Both the position numbers and the translations under genes were made by a program. A stretch of 64,000 nucleotides of DNA from Lantana camara (lineage: Eukaryota > Streptophyta > Magnoliopsida > Lamiales > Verbenaceae), in assembly GCA_037501455.1 (NCBI GenBank), contig CM074862.1, positions 54,281,501-54,345,500 on the forward strand. Direction: 5' to 3'. Under the pieces are notes generated by a model. The model was given only the letters and a program-made list of their open reading frames with translations, had not been told where the DNA came from and searched no databases. The stretch's first letter is position 1. Each line of letters starts with the position of its first letter. This document shows, in pieces, positions 44,751-56,538 of this stretch.

Positions 44751-47700
44751 AGAAGCAAGGATCCCAAAGAACACTTAATTAAACATTCATACAGAACTTC
44801 ACGAAATGAACAAGTAGAAGAAGCCAACTACCAACTAGTCTTACAAAAGCAATTAACAAATACAAAGAACCATACGTGGTGATAATAAAATGTACATTGC
44901 ACATGATATGCATGTTTTGGTGTACCGTTCACCATGGTCTTAGAAAACTTCAGTGGCAGTAACTTGATTGAATACTTGATTCTTTGATCGGGATCCCTTC
45001 TAACCAAAATGCGAACCCTCAAATGCCTAACGCATGTATATACTTCAATAATTACTCAATCTTCATCCCGCGATCCAATTTCTATCCTTTCCATCACCAC
45101 AGTTCGAAGATTCAATTCTTGAATATGTACTTGATAGCAATCCGACCTACTCATTCTTCTCACAAATTATAGTTGGCCACCTCCGATGCCCAGGCTAATT
45201 ATTTGATAACTCGAGCTCTAATTTTTTTTTTTATCCTTCACAATATTCCCGGTTCAAGTAACTCTCATGTGATCCTTTGCGATAGAGAATGTTTCCGTTG
45301 AGTTCTTTTCATCTCGTACCATGGTAATAGTGTCGCACCTCTTTGGTCACTTGGTGCAAATCTTGAATGACAGTCGCTTTTCTTGAAAAATTCTTACCTT
45401 TAATCAAAGTAAACTTAATCAACTTATAAAAATCATGATCTCTTCCTTTTCTCATCAAATTTGTTTCAATTTCAACTTGGCTCAAGATATGCCTCCTTAT
45501 GACTTTTAGGAATCTCCATTTGAGAACTCTAGGCGCACGAGATTTAAGATATTGAAGACTTCATTCACCTAGTTCCAATAGAGAGTTTCCGGAAGAACCA
45601 TTTTCCTTGAAGTTTCAACTCTCCCAAGTGAGATCTGAACATCGACTTTAAGTTGTTCCCCGACCGGCTCTCCCCCTTACGAAAATAAGAATATTTTCTG
45701 TCTAACTTCTAGAACTAATTCTACCCTTTCTCAAATCCAAGCTTCTCTTCATTCTGATTCTCTTGAAGTACCTCTAACTCTCGATCTCATTCCCAAAATA
45801 TTTCTCTATCTCAATTGGAAATCCAACGAGCACTGAATCCTTCCTCATTTCTTGAATATCCATTCCATTTCTTGAAGCTCTCACCCTTTCCAAAATTATT
45901 TTCTAAATATCCTCAACCTGCCCTTGGAGGTCATCAAGCATCTCAATCTCCTAATTCATCCCTTGTTGTTGCTTTCAAGTAACCCCATTATTTGTAACCC
46001 TTACATTTTTATTTTTTATTTTTCTAATAAATGTAATCCATTTGAGCACAACCATAAATTTGAAGTTATTTCCCCGATCGACTCAACTTCCTTGATATCA
46101 ACGATTTCAAATCTCGCCACTTGTTCGGACACTTCATTTCACGTTTTTTTTTTTTTTTTTTGAAGTGACAACTTCTTCCCTTCTAACTCCTGTCCACTTT
46201 TCTCAACTTCTCGATGACTCTTTCCTTTTTAAACCGACACTTTGCCACCCAAGTATTTCCTCACTTATTTTAAGCCAGACCCGATCGGAGTAACACTCAA
46301 TAAATTAAGTGGAGAAGATCCCCTATCAAGTAAACACTAAACAATGCATGGCGGATTAAGATGCTATTGTATGTAGCACTCTTTAAACAATTAAGGATAC
46401 GACATGTTGAGGAAATTATGTCAATTAAAGATGCACGCACGTATAAATAAAAGATATTAGCTAATTGAATGCGATATATGATGCACGTGCTTATGGGTGC
46501 TTTGAACCTGTCACCGTGGTAGTGATAGCTTTAACCCGATATTTGTTCCTTGTTTGTTGAACCATAAACTTGTCCCAAATGGTTGATCATTTCTTGTTTT
46601 CCCCACGGTCTTCCAATTCTTCGAAATCCTCTATCATCAACCCATCCATTTCTATCGCCCGGGATTGAAATTTCTTGAACCCAATTCTTCACCATAATTA
46701 TCTCCTCGATCGAAGTTTCCTTGTATCACTCGTATAGCCTTATAATCCAAGATTATAATTCTTGAATTCAAATTCTTTTCCACTTATGAAGTTAGTATCC
46801 CAACTTCTCTCAAGGGACTAATCTCCCATTGTTGTCCCGACTTTCTTTAGGCGTTATCTCGGTTGAAGTCCTTTCAATTTACTTTTTCCATTTGTTCTTC
46901 CGTTACGATCTCTCAACTTGCGCTCACAACACGATAATTTGGCTTGGATCTTGGAAAATGAACTCCAACCCGCCTGAAGATAAAACATTTAGCATCTTGA
47001 CTTTCCATGAACTTGAAACCATCGGTGCTCTTAACTTCCTCTAATTCACCTACTTTCTTTTCCCGAAATGCAAAGTCCTAAATTCGCCCCTTCTTCTTCT
47101 TGCCCAAGTTTGACTACTAATGACTTGATTTACTTAAAAGTTCTTCCTTGGTGATCGGTACTTCCATCATCCACCGATCCTATTTCATCCGAACCTTCTT
47201 TGACAATCTTCATTGCTTATCCCTCAACAAGCCTAGTTTGCCTTAAGTTCTCTTGAAGGTCATCGTCTTTTGTTGGTGTGAAGCTCAAATCCAAATACCT
47301 CCAAGATTTTCTTTGCTTCATCCCCGAATTAGATAATCCTCATTGAGATATCATCATTTGTGATAGAAGTTGCAACCTTTTCCTCATAAATCAGCATACC
47401 ACTCCGGATTCTAACCCTCGAACCATAGCTCCAGTTAGAGAAGGCCATAAATCTTAACCCCCTTATATGTCATCCCTGACACCTTCCTTGCATCATTCGG
47501 CTTGAGGTGGAACTTATGATGAATGGTTGTAGCTGTAAAAATTGGCCGTGGTTTGATATTATCTTCGTATCCTATGAATCACCACTTATTTTTCAAATAA
47601 ATGCATGTAGTTAACGCATGCTCATGTCATGCAGTTAACCAAACCCATGAATTTGATGTAAAATGATTCAAATAATTCAACAAAATTTAAGATAAAACAC

Positions 47701-47973
47701 GTTGACACATAAATTCTGCAAAGGTTTAAATAAACATGTTGAACATATAAATTTCCAAACCATAGAAGGTCAACTAATCAACAAGTAGTGACACGAATCA
47801 ATGTTATGCACAAGTTATCAAGTAGCTCAAAGATGTTCAGGTAAGTTCAAATAAATTTAAATAAGTTTAAGCAGTTCCAAATAAGATGCAAGACTCGCAA
47901 GTTATCAAATAATCCTATGTCGTTCGACCCAGACTCACGAGACACGACACTAGAGCCGCGGTTTTGCAACCGG
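44751..47973 (-). other. E internal non-coding region
   Basis: 3.2 kb with a strongly pyrimidine-rich + strand (purine-rich on the element's sense strand). A T17-19 run lies near 46146. I checked for zinc knuckles, protease, FIDD, RNase H and integrase signatures on the minus strand and saw none. Frames of 60-80 codons are scattered and unconvincing. Whether it is decayed gag or never coded cannot be told from this copy. Confidence 0.65.
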
Positions 47974-47985
47974 GCTCTTATACCA
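47974..47985 (-). other. E primer binding site (one mismatch)
   Basis: The complement reads TGGTATAAGAGC; one base differs from the initiator tRNA-Met complement. The leader stem GAGCCCGGTT-GCAA-AACCGCGGCTC (47951-47977) overlaps it. Confidence 0.85.
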
Positions 47986-47993
47986 CCTTAGGA

Positions 47994-49376
47994 TGTAGCA
48001 CCCGGAACGCTAGCCTCCACATCCCCCGCACTACAGTCTCAATCCACATATGAAACGAATAATGCATACATAAACTGAAACTATAGCGAACGGGAGACAA
48101 TAAAAAAAAACACAAGGCTAGGCGGGTACCCTCAATTAAAACCAAAACAACTCAGAGCAATAAGATAGCGGAAGCAAAAGCATTCAATACATATAGGTAC
48201 CATATTTACATATTTACTTATAGGTACCGACAATTCATATCATTACAATATCAATCCCAAGTATAATTCAAGACATACTACAAAATAACTAGTATCATCA
48301 CAAGTACAATGTATGAAGGTGCAATGCTAGACCCGAATAAAAGACAACGAGACTCTAATTCCCGCCTGGCACGAACCTGCAAAGCTGAAAAGTTGAGGTG
48401 TCAGTCCAACACGGACTGAGCGAGGGGTATAAATAAATATAAGCGCACATACATGCAAGTTATAATGTCGGGTAGTAATTTTGGGGAAATAACATTACAA
48501 TTTAACAAAGCAAAAGATACAATCGCCCGAGGCTACAACTAATTCAGTTTATTAATTTAACAATTCAATACAATCAATTGTGGCCCGGCAAGTGAGGGCA
48601 ATTTCCAACCTTACTCCGACTGTGTACAATCAATCAATCAATTGTTTAATAGTTAGGTGATCGTACAATTCATTACGGTGCACAATTAGCAGTTTCAGTC
48701 CATCCTTCTTCCTTCGGGTGATGGTGGGATTGCAAGGCCCCACCATCCAATCAGTTTGGGTAGAGGGTACATGAATCCCTAAGCCCGGAACTCCTTCCTC
48801 CCCTAATCTCCTAGGGGGTTCAGGGGTCATCCCAATTTAGTGAGGATAGCACTCGAGTTACCCGTCAGCCCATGCTTTCCCGGTTGGCTCGAGCCACTAT
48901 CCTCGGGCCCACAGTACAATACAATACTCGCCCAATCAATCAATTCCGTCAATAGCTTGAAAAATCATTTGAAACCCAATCTCATTTGAAAACTATAATA
49001 TATAGATAAGTTTTGGCTTAAAACTTCGCATAGGGTTATACGGGTTCTATGTATCTAGAATTAAACCTCACCTGAACAACCCAAAACAAACAAGGAAACA
49101 GCTCACGGGGCCTGCTCCTCGTCACCAGGAAGCTGGTATGTGCAAGAAAGACAATTGTCCGTGAGACACGACTCGAAATGTACCAAATAGGACGAACGGC
49201 GAGGCAATGATCATGTTATGAATAGGTAAAAGACAAGATTATGTTCATGTGCACTATTAACAAATTAAATCATACGTTCAAGTCATTCACTCATTCATTC
49301 AATTCATTCGAACTCACAATTAGGGAATAAACAATTAAATACAGTCAATTAAACTAAATAACAATTAATATATAAC

Positions 49377-49414
<38 letters not shown>

Positions 49415-50642
49415 CACATACACGTACAGCTATGCATGCAAAACAATATGCAAGAAAACAGAGGGTGACACGCCCGTGTCACCAAAATACACTAAGCCGT
49501 GACACCCCCGTGTCACAGTACAGCGGACAACAAGCATGCGAACAGAAGGTGACACGCCCGTGTCACCATTACAAAGCAATCCGTGACACCCCCGTGTCAC
49601 GGTACAGAAAAACCAGGCCATCAAGCACCCCCGTGTCACTCTGAAGAAGGGAAAGTTGACACGCCCGTGTCAACAGTGCGTAGCAGAAAAACAGGGCTAG
49701 ATCCTGGAGGGAAGAAAAGGGTAGCATACTCCCAAGAAAGCTCAACCAAAACACCCAAAACAAAATATAACATGCATATAATTCATATATATCAATTAGG
49801 CTTCATATAATCCATTAAACCATGCTCAAATCATCAAGGAATCATCAATCAAAGACCCATATAAAATCATATATTCCCAACTTCAACATAACTTCAAGTT
49901 TCATGCAAGAAATGAAGAAACAAGGACCTAAACATGCTTCTAATCATGAATAAGCATGAAAGCATCAATCAATCATCAAACCCTACTCAACCAAATAATC
50001 AAAAGCTCAAGTAATTCATACATATACCTTGAAAGAATGAATGGAAAGATGAAAGGAACTATGGAGATGATGATGATGCCTCAAACTCATGCAATTCCTC
50101 CTTGAAATTAACTTGGAATGAAGAAATCTCCTCCTTCTCTTCCATGGTGTAAAAATCGATATTTAGTGTGTGTGTGTGTGTGTGAGAGGTTTTTTGATGA
50201 GAATGAAATGAAATGGAAGAGATGAATGAGATATTTACAAAAGTCTTCCACATATATGCATGACTCATCACTTTTTGCACATAAGTCCCTCTATTATATG
50301 AATGCATGCAATTAAGTTTTAATCCATGTAAAATGAGTATCTAACTCTATTTAAGTCATGCAATTCAATCCACATATTTACATATATGAGCATTTGAGGT
50401 CATATAAGAGCATTTAGTCACATTAACAATTAATTCATAAAAGCTCATGGAAATATTACGCATCTAATGTTATGAAAAATATATAAAGTATCACACAATA
50501 TCAATTAAGCACATTATCAATTATTTCATGTAAATTTCACGTTAAGGATAGTTCACATAAATGCATAGAAATAAATACATATAATATTATGAAATGTAGA
50601 TAAATTATCACATAATGCATAAATTGAAAACGGGGCGTTACA
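47994..50642 (-). repeat. E 5' LTR
   Basis: 2649 bp, partner of 41851-44486. A (TA)n run lies at about 49381-49411. Candidate intron 48377-49071 (695 bp), stem-loop 48402-48418 perfect. TATA-like CATATATGTGG is about 390 nt into the LTR (near 50255 on the minus strand). Confidence 0.94.
49464..49674 (-). repeat. Hairpin cluster in E 5' LTR
   Basis: Same five stems in the same order as 43343-43553. The only visible change is in the unpaired spacers and one half-stem (GTGTCACTC versus GTGTCACGC). Confidence 0.92.
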
Positions 50643-51383
50643 ACTATGCCTTCTTGCATTGTTTGAATCATCGAGCATCAAAGCTTTAGTGGTTGCTTTG
50701 GCCCAGGTACTCGTGTTAGCAGCTTTCAAAGCATCCTGTATGTCTGGCCTGAGTCCCTGCACGAACTGCATTGTCTTGTGAAAGTCATCATTCGCTGTAT
50801 TGGGTGCATAGCGAGATAATCTCACGAACTCGGCAATGTACTAGCCAACGGGCCTCCCTCCTTGCTTCAACTCTATAAAATCTCTCAACCTGCGGGTACG
50901 GGAGGCTGGGGGAATGAACTTGTTTCTGAACTCTCTAATAAAGACCACCCACGTAATAGTTGCTCCGGCGGCCTCCAATACTATCTGAGTGCTCTCCCAC
51001 CAAGAGTAAGCCTCGCCCTGAATTAGAGTAAGGGTGCAGCGAGCCTTCTCCTGAGGGTCACATGGAATAACCTGCCAAATTCTATCGATCTCTTTAAGCC
51101 ACGTCTCAGCCTGAATGTCGTCGCCCCTATAGAATTTAGGCGGATGCTGGTTCTGAAACTCACATAGTATGGCAGAAATAGGGTTCTCCGGTGGTGCTAC
51201 TGGCACAGGTGGTGCTGGAGGAACCCATTCCTGAAGCCTCTGATCAATCAACCCAACCACGGTGTTCATGAAATCCTGGGGCTGAGCCTGAGGAGGTGGA
51301 GGAGGAGTTGATCTATCACGGTGACGATGCCGATGATGTCGATGTCTCAAGGATCGATCACGGTGATATCTATCACGAGTCAT
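50643..51383 (-). pseudogene. gag: D gag N-terminal and core region, cut by E
   Basis: ATG at 51383, about 230 nt after the PBS. The N-terminus is His/Arg-rich (HRHHRHRHRDRS) then Pro-rich. The Gag core follows: NQHPPKFYRGDD, ETWLKEIDRIWQVIPC, LIQGEAYSWWES, FIREFRNKFIPP and FIELKQGGRPVG. A TAG at 50840 breaks the frame before YIAEFVRLSRYAPN. The same frame goes on through FVQGLRPDIQDAL and TSTWAKATTKAL to NNARRHS, where E inserts. The continuation, with zinc knuckles, is at 41850. Role in the family is the virus-like particle coat. Confidence 0.92.
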
Positions 51384-51616
51384 ACTGAAATCAAATTACT
51401 ACACATGCGTGGTTGATTAATAAATGCAAATGTGTGCAAATAATTTCATAGGATCGATAAAGCACACGTTTAAAGAATCAAGTAGCTCAATTAATTCAAG
51501 AGTTCGAGTAAATCACATAATTCAATTAAATGCAAGACTCTCAAGTAACAATTAATCCTATACCGTGCGACCTAGACTCACAAGACACGACTCGAGAACC
51601 TCGATTTTGCAACCGG
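51384..51616 (-). other. D 5' leader
   Basis: Non-coding leader between PBS and gag. The post-PBS block CGAGTCGTGTCTTGTGAGTC..AGGTCGCACGGTATAGGA matches those of E and H. Confidence 0.7.
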
Positions 51617-51628
51617 GCTCTGATACCA
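51617..51628 (-). other. D primer binding site (initiator tRNA-Met)
   Basis: The complement is TGGTATCAGAGC, 8 nt from the LTR end at 51637. Confidence 0.93.
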
Positions 51629-52017
51629 CCTTAAGATGTAGCACCCTAAACCCCAAGGCACTACATCCCCCGCACTATAGCCCGATCCACATACGAAATG
51701 ACAATCCGTACATAAACTGAACATATAGCTAACGGGTGACAAGCAACAAACAATCTAGCTAGGTGGGACTAAACCCCAATTAAACCAAAACCAATACATG
51801 AAATTCAAAAGCGGAAGCATTATATCATCAATACATATAGGTACCATATTTACATCAAAAGTATATATACTAGTAGTTATCAACATCTCAATTCTCCAAA
51901 AGATAACTAAATAATCATAACATGCTAATCTCGAATATAAGTACATGAAAATGAAATGCTAGACTCGGCTGAATGCAAGACCTGACCCAAACTCCCGCCT
52001 AGCACGCCCATGTATAC

Positions 52018-52774
52018 CTGAAAAGTGAGGTGTCAGTCTACCGAAGACTGAGAAAGGGGCATAAATAAATATATATAACACAATTCACATGCAAGTTGTA
52101 GCCTCGGGTGAAGATCTGGAAAGGAAAAGAAATATAAGTTTCAAGAAAAGGCTCTTCTTCGCCCGAGATTATAACTATCAAGTTTAACATGTTAATTTAT
52201 CAACCTCATGCAATATGTGGCCCGAGGAGTGAGGGCAATTCTCCAACCTTTACACCAAACGTGAACAATACATGCTTGCTTGAATGATTTAATACGTGAT
52301 CATGCAATTCAATTAGCGTTCAATTAGGAATACAATCAATAAATGGAGACATGCAACAACCCGAGGACAATCCGTGGTGCCAGACCCATCCCCAGTCTCC
52401 TTCTTCCTCCGGGTGATAGTGGGTTTGCGAGGCCTAACTATCCACGACATGGTGTACGTCGGGAACATGACTCTCATGCACGGAACTCCTTCCACCACCA
52501 AACCTCCTGGTGGCTTCGGGGGTGATCACAAAGTGGTGAGGATAGCGCAAGAGTTACCCATTAGCCCTTGCTTTCCCTGTTGGCTCAAGCCACTACCCTC
52601 GGGCCCAAAAGCGCAATCATGGTACTTGCCAAAACATGCTTGAATCATGAACAATCATAGCTTGCTTGCTAGAAATTATTTATATTTTGGAAAACGTTTA
52701 CAAATATAATAGGTTTTGGCCAAAAACTCACATAAAGGTTACAAGGGTTCTATGTCACTAGAAAAAAACCTCAC
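52018..52774 (-). other. Candidate LTR intron in D 5' LTR (757 bp)
   Basis: Donor GCACAG|GTGAGG at 52775/52774. The perfect stem-loop CAGTCT/AGACTG at 52034-52050 runs into CTGAC. Acceptor CTTTTCAG|G ends at 52018, about 15 nt from the branch-point-like A. Confidence 0.6.
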
Positions 52775-54251
52775 CTGTGCAACAAAATAGAACAAGGATA
52801 CGCTCTAGGGAGCCTGCTCCTCGTCTACGGCCTCGTTATCTGTGCAAACACGACGTGTATACGTGAGACTTGACTCAAAATGGACCAAATATGACGAATG
52901 GTGAAAATGCAACAAGATGACGAGCAATGAACAATGTGGCATGAAAATATCTTGTTTTAGCATGTAATCAATCATATAATAGCAATTCGGGATCAAAGAA
53001 ATTATTGGAGCAAAATGTCACATTTGTAGATACTAATGCAGAAAATTTTCAGCATGCGCACGCTGTATTCAAATAAGCATAACTCTTTCATCGGAATGAA
53101 TTTTAAGGAACCGAAAAATTCCTAGTTTTCGTTTACAATGATGTGAGGCTCAAATTCTAGTTCATTCCGAGTAAATACCAGTTTTTGTTTGAATATGACA
53201 CAAAGTAGAAAATTTCCTGCAGCGCTATTAGTGAAAGATGATCGTCGTTCCCTTATCAAACAAAGTCGAAACGATCTGAAAATTGGTGGAGATACTTATA
53301 ACATACCCAGAAATACACCAGTAAATCTGTTTTAAAAACTTCCACCATTTACTCTCTCTGATCAAGCCAAAACCGAAATATGAAAATAGGGGACAACAGT
53401 GGATGCTGCTATTTTTCTCCGGTCTCAAATCAAATTGGATTGGCACCAATTTTTGCAGAGAACATCTAAAATATATCAAGAATATCCCTATAAAACAGTT
53501 TTGAAAAATTCCAATTCGACAAGCCACAATTCGCTTTCAAATTGGGTTAACGCAGATTCGTGACAGTTTGGCGGCACCAAATTAAAACGGCCATAACTCA
53601 CAAACGAAAATAGATATTGACGAACCGTAAAAAGGAGAGTGCTTTAAACTTCAAATACATGTTATAGAAGAAAAATCAGAGGAATTGGAGCAAGGGAGGG
53701 GTGTCGGGAAAACAGGGGAAAGGCATAAAATAATTCTCAAACTATACCTACTCCAAACCATCATATATCATGCATATATGTTCAAAGTATCATAAAATAG
53801 AAGATAAACAATCAAACCATGCTTGATCATCAGGATTTACCCCTTTCTAGTTCATATAAAATTCCATCACATAAGCTCAAGTTTTGCAAGAATTCCTGAA
53901 TCAAGTCATAGTATAATAATATAATCATGTCTCTAACAGGCAGTAATCCATATATTTCATGAAATCTCAAACCCTAGCTATCATGAAATTCATCAAGGAT
54001 CATGAATTCAACCATACACCCACCTTGAAGCTAAAGAAATGGAGAAGGGCGATGAAGATGATGATCAAGCTTCAAAACTATGAAATTCTCTTCGAAATCT
54101 TGATGAAAATTTGATGAAATCTTTTCTCCCTTTTCTTGGATGAACCGTAGCAATGGAGAAGCAAATATGTTGGTGTGTTTTGGATGAAAGTGAACTTGGA
54201 CGCATGGAGATCGTTTATACCGTGATTCATCACATTTTGAAATATGTGAAA

Positions 54252-54340
54252 GGTCGCGGTCGCGACCAAGTATTTTGTCCGAATTTCCTCCAATTTTTCA
54301 AAATCTCGAAACTTGGCTAAAGTCGGATCGCGCGCGCGAC
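54252..54340 (-). repeat. Two CpG-rich palindromes near the D promoter
   Basis: GGTCGCGGTCGCGACC (54252-54267) and GTCGGATCGCGCGCGCGAC (54322-54340) lie 30-130 nt upstream of the TATA box in the D 5' LTR only. In the 3' LTR the whole segment is missing between two GAAA repeats. Confidence 0.8.
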
Positions 54341-54716
54341 TTGAAATGTTCAAATTGCAATTTAGTCCTCCAACTTGCTAACTCATACAATCAAGTATAA
54401 ATGGTTTGCTAAATGATCAATTATGTCCTTGGAAAAGTTATGTAATTTGAACCTTGACTTTAAAGAAATGATCATGTAAGTATAATTAAATCACTTCCGG
54501 CAATTATTTCACGTAACAATTATTTTTCAAGTCATGAAATAATTTTCTCAATGATATGAATTCATATAAATATAATTGTATGCCATTTATAAAATTTATG
54601 ATGACATGTAGGAGAATAAGAGATAATAAAATATAATAAGTTAGGTAATAAGTTCCTAACGCTCACAAGCTCACACGTGGCGTGCTTACCTACTCGTCCA
54701 AAAACGGGGCGTTATA

Positions 54717-54904
54717 GCTCCGTACCTCACTAGGCACCTTCAAATAAGACCACCGGGCACTCGACCCTCGCAACTTACAAACCACTCGAGAACTCGAACT
54801 TACCAAACTCTCCAAGAAGAGAGTTACAACAAGGCAACAACAACACAAGCTACAACAAGTACCAAGAATAATGAAGCAAAAAAAGTCACAACAAGTGGGT
54901 TTCC
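54717..54904 (-). other. H internal tail next to D
   Basis: Non-coding; begins with the right-hand GCTCC duplication of D. It would continue directly into 35037 if D were absent. I see nothing else in it. Confidence 0.5.
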
Positions 54905-55870
54905 CCCGGGCAAAATATAGATAAATGGGATGCCATGAATGTAAGTACCTTAATTTTCGGGTTCAATTTGGTTTCCAACCTGAAGCCTTTGGTTACGACA
55001 CCTTTGTTTTTTAGCCCTCAAACGGTCACAATCAGGAAACTTGTGCTCTGACGACCAGCATGCGTAGCATCTCTTTAGCCTAATCCAACATCCCTCGTAA
55101 GTATGATTGGTCCCACTGCAATGAGCACACGGTTGGAACTCTCTCTCCGACCGAGGGGTCTTCCGAGGCTTAGGCTTCTTGTCACTTCTTCTCTTGATTT
55201 ATATACCGTGCCGAAACGGTCTCTTTTCCACTTGTATGTTGGAACAAGAACCTAATCGAAGTGATTGTTCCGGTGCCTCTTCACCTTGTCTTCTTCTTGC
55301 CATCCACCGAGTTTCGAGGCGTAATAGCTTCTTGACCGTTTAATCCCTTGTACTCGTATCTCTTGTAACCAAAGCTTCCCGAAACTCACTCCGAAGGCCC
55401 TCCATAAAGTATCTAGCCTTCATCCGATCATCATTGGTAATATGTCTCACATACGTACCTAGGCTCTTAAACTCTTCAAAATATTCCATAACAGTCCTGT
55501 CTCCTTGCTTAAGAGTAACAAATTCCTCAAGTCTTCGATTTCATAGAATAACCGGCGTATACTTCTTTCTAAATTCCCGAATAAACACCTCCCATGTTAA
55601 GTCTTTGTTCATTGCTTCTAGCTATTAAGTAGTTCATGACCACCATAACTTAGCTTGCCCTTGAAGAAAAAGGGTAACAAGGCGAACCATGTCTGGGGAA
55701 GTACATGGCCACACTCGAAATATTCCTTCTATCTCTGAGAGCCATTCCTCGGCCTTAATATCATCACCTCCTCGGAATTATAAAGGATTCGAAATCCTAA
55801 ACTCTCGGTATAAGGTTACGATCAGATCCATAGGCGGTACCACAGACGAAGTTTGTCCTTAATTCGGTTG
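54905..55870 (-). pseudogene. gag: H gag pseudogene
   Basis: Read from 55870: VVPPMDLI, YREFRISNP, EEWLSEIEGIFRVWPC, FLQGQAKLWW, FIREFRKKYTPVIL, LEEFVTLKQGDRTVMEYFEEFKSLGTYV and DRMKARYFMEGLRSEFREAL. Two knuckles follow (CAHCSGTNHTYEGC and CYACWSSEHKFPDC), then a TAA about 28 codons later. At least six in-frame stops are present. It aligns along its length with C gag, including the early end after the knuckles and the absence of protease. Confidence 0.85.
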
Positions 55871-56281
55871 GAAGTGTTGGAACATCATGGTGATAAACTC
55901 CTCGACATTCAAAGATAGACGAGGATGTGATTGAGAAGGTTGGCCGCAGTTTTGTGGACGTGGTGGCCTCCTGAGAATCTCAAGAATTACAATATAGAAT
56001 TAGTAAGTGCAAATGTCACATAATTAACTTAATTAAGAGAAATCAAGAAGTATGGTGCATCACGTAATATAAAATCGGCAAAAGATAGAATTTCAAATGC
56101 ATAGCATGTTAAACAGTGATGCAAATACGCACATAGTCAAATTGTCCTATGTCGTCCGACCTAGACAGAAACACCATGACTCTGAACCCCGATTTTGTAA
56201 CCTGGGGCTCTGATACCAATTAAGATGTACCACCGCGCACGAAGGGATACGACATCCCCGCACCTAGACCCAATCCACATG
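55871..56281 (-). other. H leader, primer binding site and 5' LTR stub
   Basis: PBS complement TGGTATCAGAGC at 56207-56218. The leader carries GTCTAGGTCGGACGACATAGGA. The LTR on + starts TGTACCACCGCG (56226) and is cut at 56281 by element G. The ORF called at 56225 is LTR sequence. Confidence 0.85.
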
Positions 56282-56538
56282 TGTAACACCCCGCTAGTCC
56301 TACAACTAAGGTACGTCACTTTTCAACCTATTTATGTGTTTAGTTATGTGATTTTGTGCATTGTGTGGCCCTATTTTGAACTCTTTAAGAGTTTAGGGTC
56401 TTGTTTGTAATTTTCTCTTTTAAGGGGTTTTTCGGTCATTTCTCGTTCGGTCGAGAGTTCGACCTTTTTGACCCCTGCTTTGCGTTCGGGGCATCAAAAT
56501 GAGTCCATAGACTCTAAGTTGGCCCCATTCTGACTTCG

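Larger units (their letters stand above)
41851..50642 (-). mobile_element. Element E: non-coding LTR retrotransposon (LARD-like) inserted in D gag
   Basis: LTR pair 41851-44486 and 47994-50642, PBS, PPT, and a 3.5-kb interior without recognisable gag or pol. That matches large retrotransposon derivatives. The insertion splits D gag after ...NNARRHS. The flanking 5-mers (AATAG left, ACTAT right) are not a direct duplication, which is unusual beside the clean duplications of D, J and S. Confidence 0.88.
35038..54716 (-). mobile_element. Element D: Ty3/gypsy chromovirus-type element, interrupted by E
   Basis: GCTCC target duplications lie at 35033-35037 and 54717-54721. Minus strand order is 5' LTR (51637-54716), PBS, gag, [E inserted], zinc knuckle-protease-RT, RNase H, integrase, chromodomain-like tail, PPT, 3' LTR (35038-38046). 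Excluding E, it is about 10.9 kb. It is the most complete autonomous-type copy in the window but has stops and frameshifts in gag, RT, RNase H/integrase and the integrase tail. Confidence 0.94.
51637..54716 (-). repeat. D 5' LTR
   Basis: 3080 bp. On + it ends GGGGCGTTATA (TTACA worn to TTATA), then the GCTCC duplication. Matches 35038-38046 apart from scattered substitutions, small indels and the extra CpG-rich segment at 54249-54343. Confidence 0.94.
34606..56281 (-). mobile_element. Element H: gag-only non-autonomous LTR element, outermost host of the nest
   Basis: On the minus strand: 5' LTR stub (56226-56281, cut by G), PBS, gag pseudogene, then after removal of D a short tail, PPT and 14 nt of 3' LTR (34606-34619, cut by K). 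The LTR start TGTAACATCCCGACTG is identical over 16 nt to S. The net internal length is about 1.9 kb, gag related to C gag, with no pol. H and C are therefore sister non-autonomous families. Confidence 0.8.
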
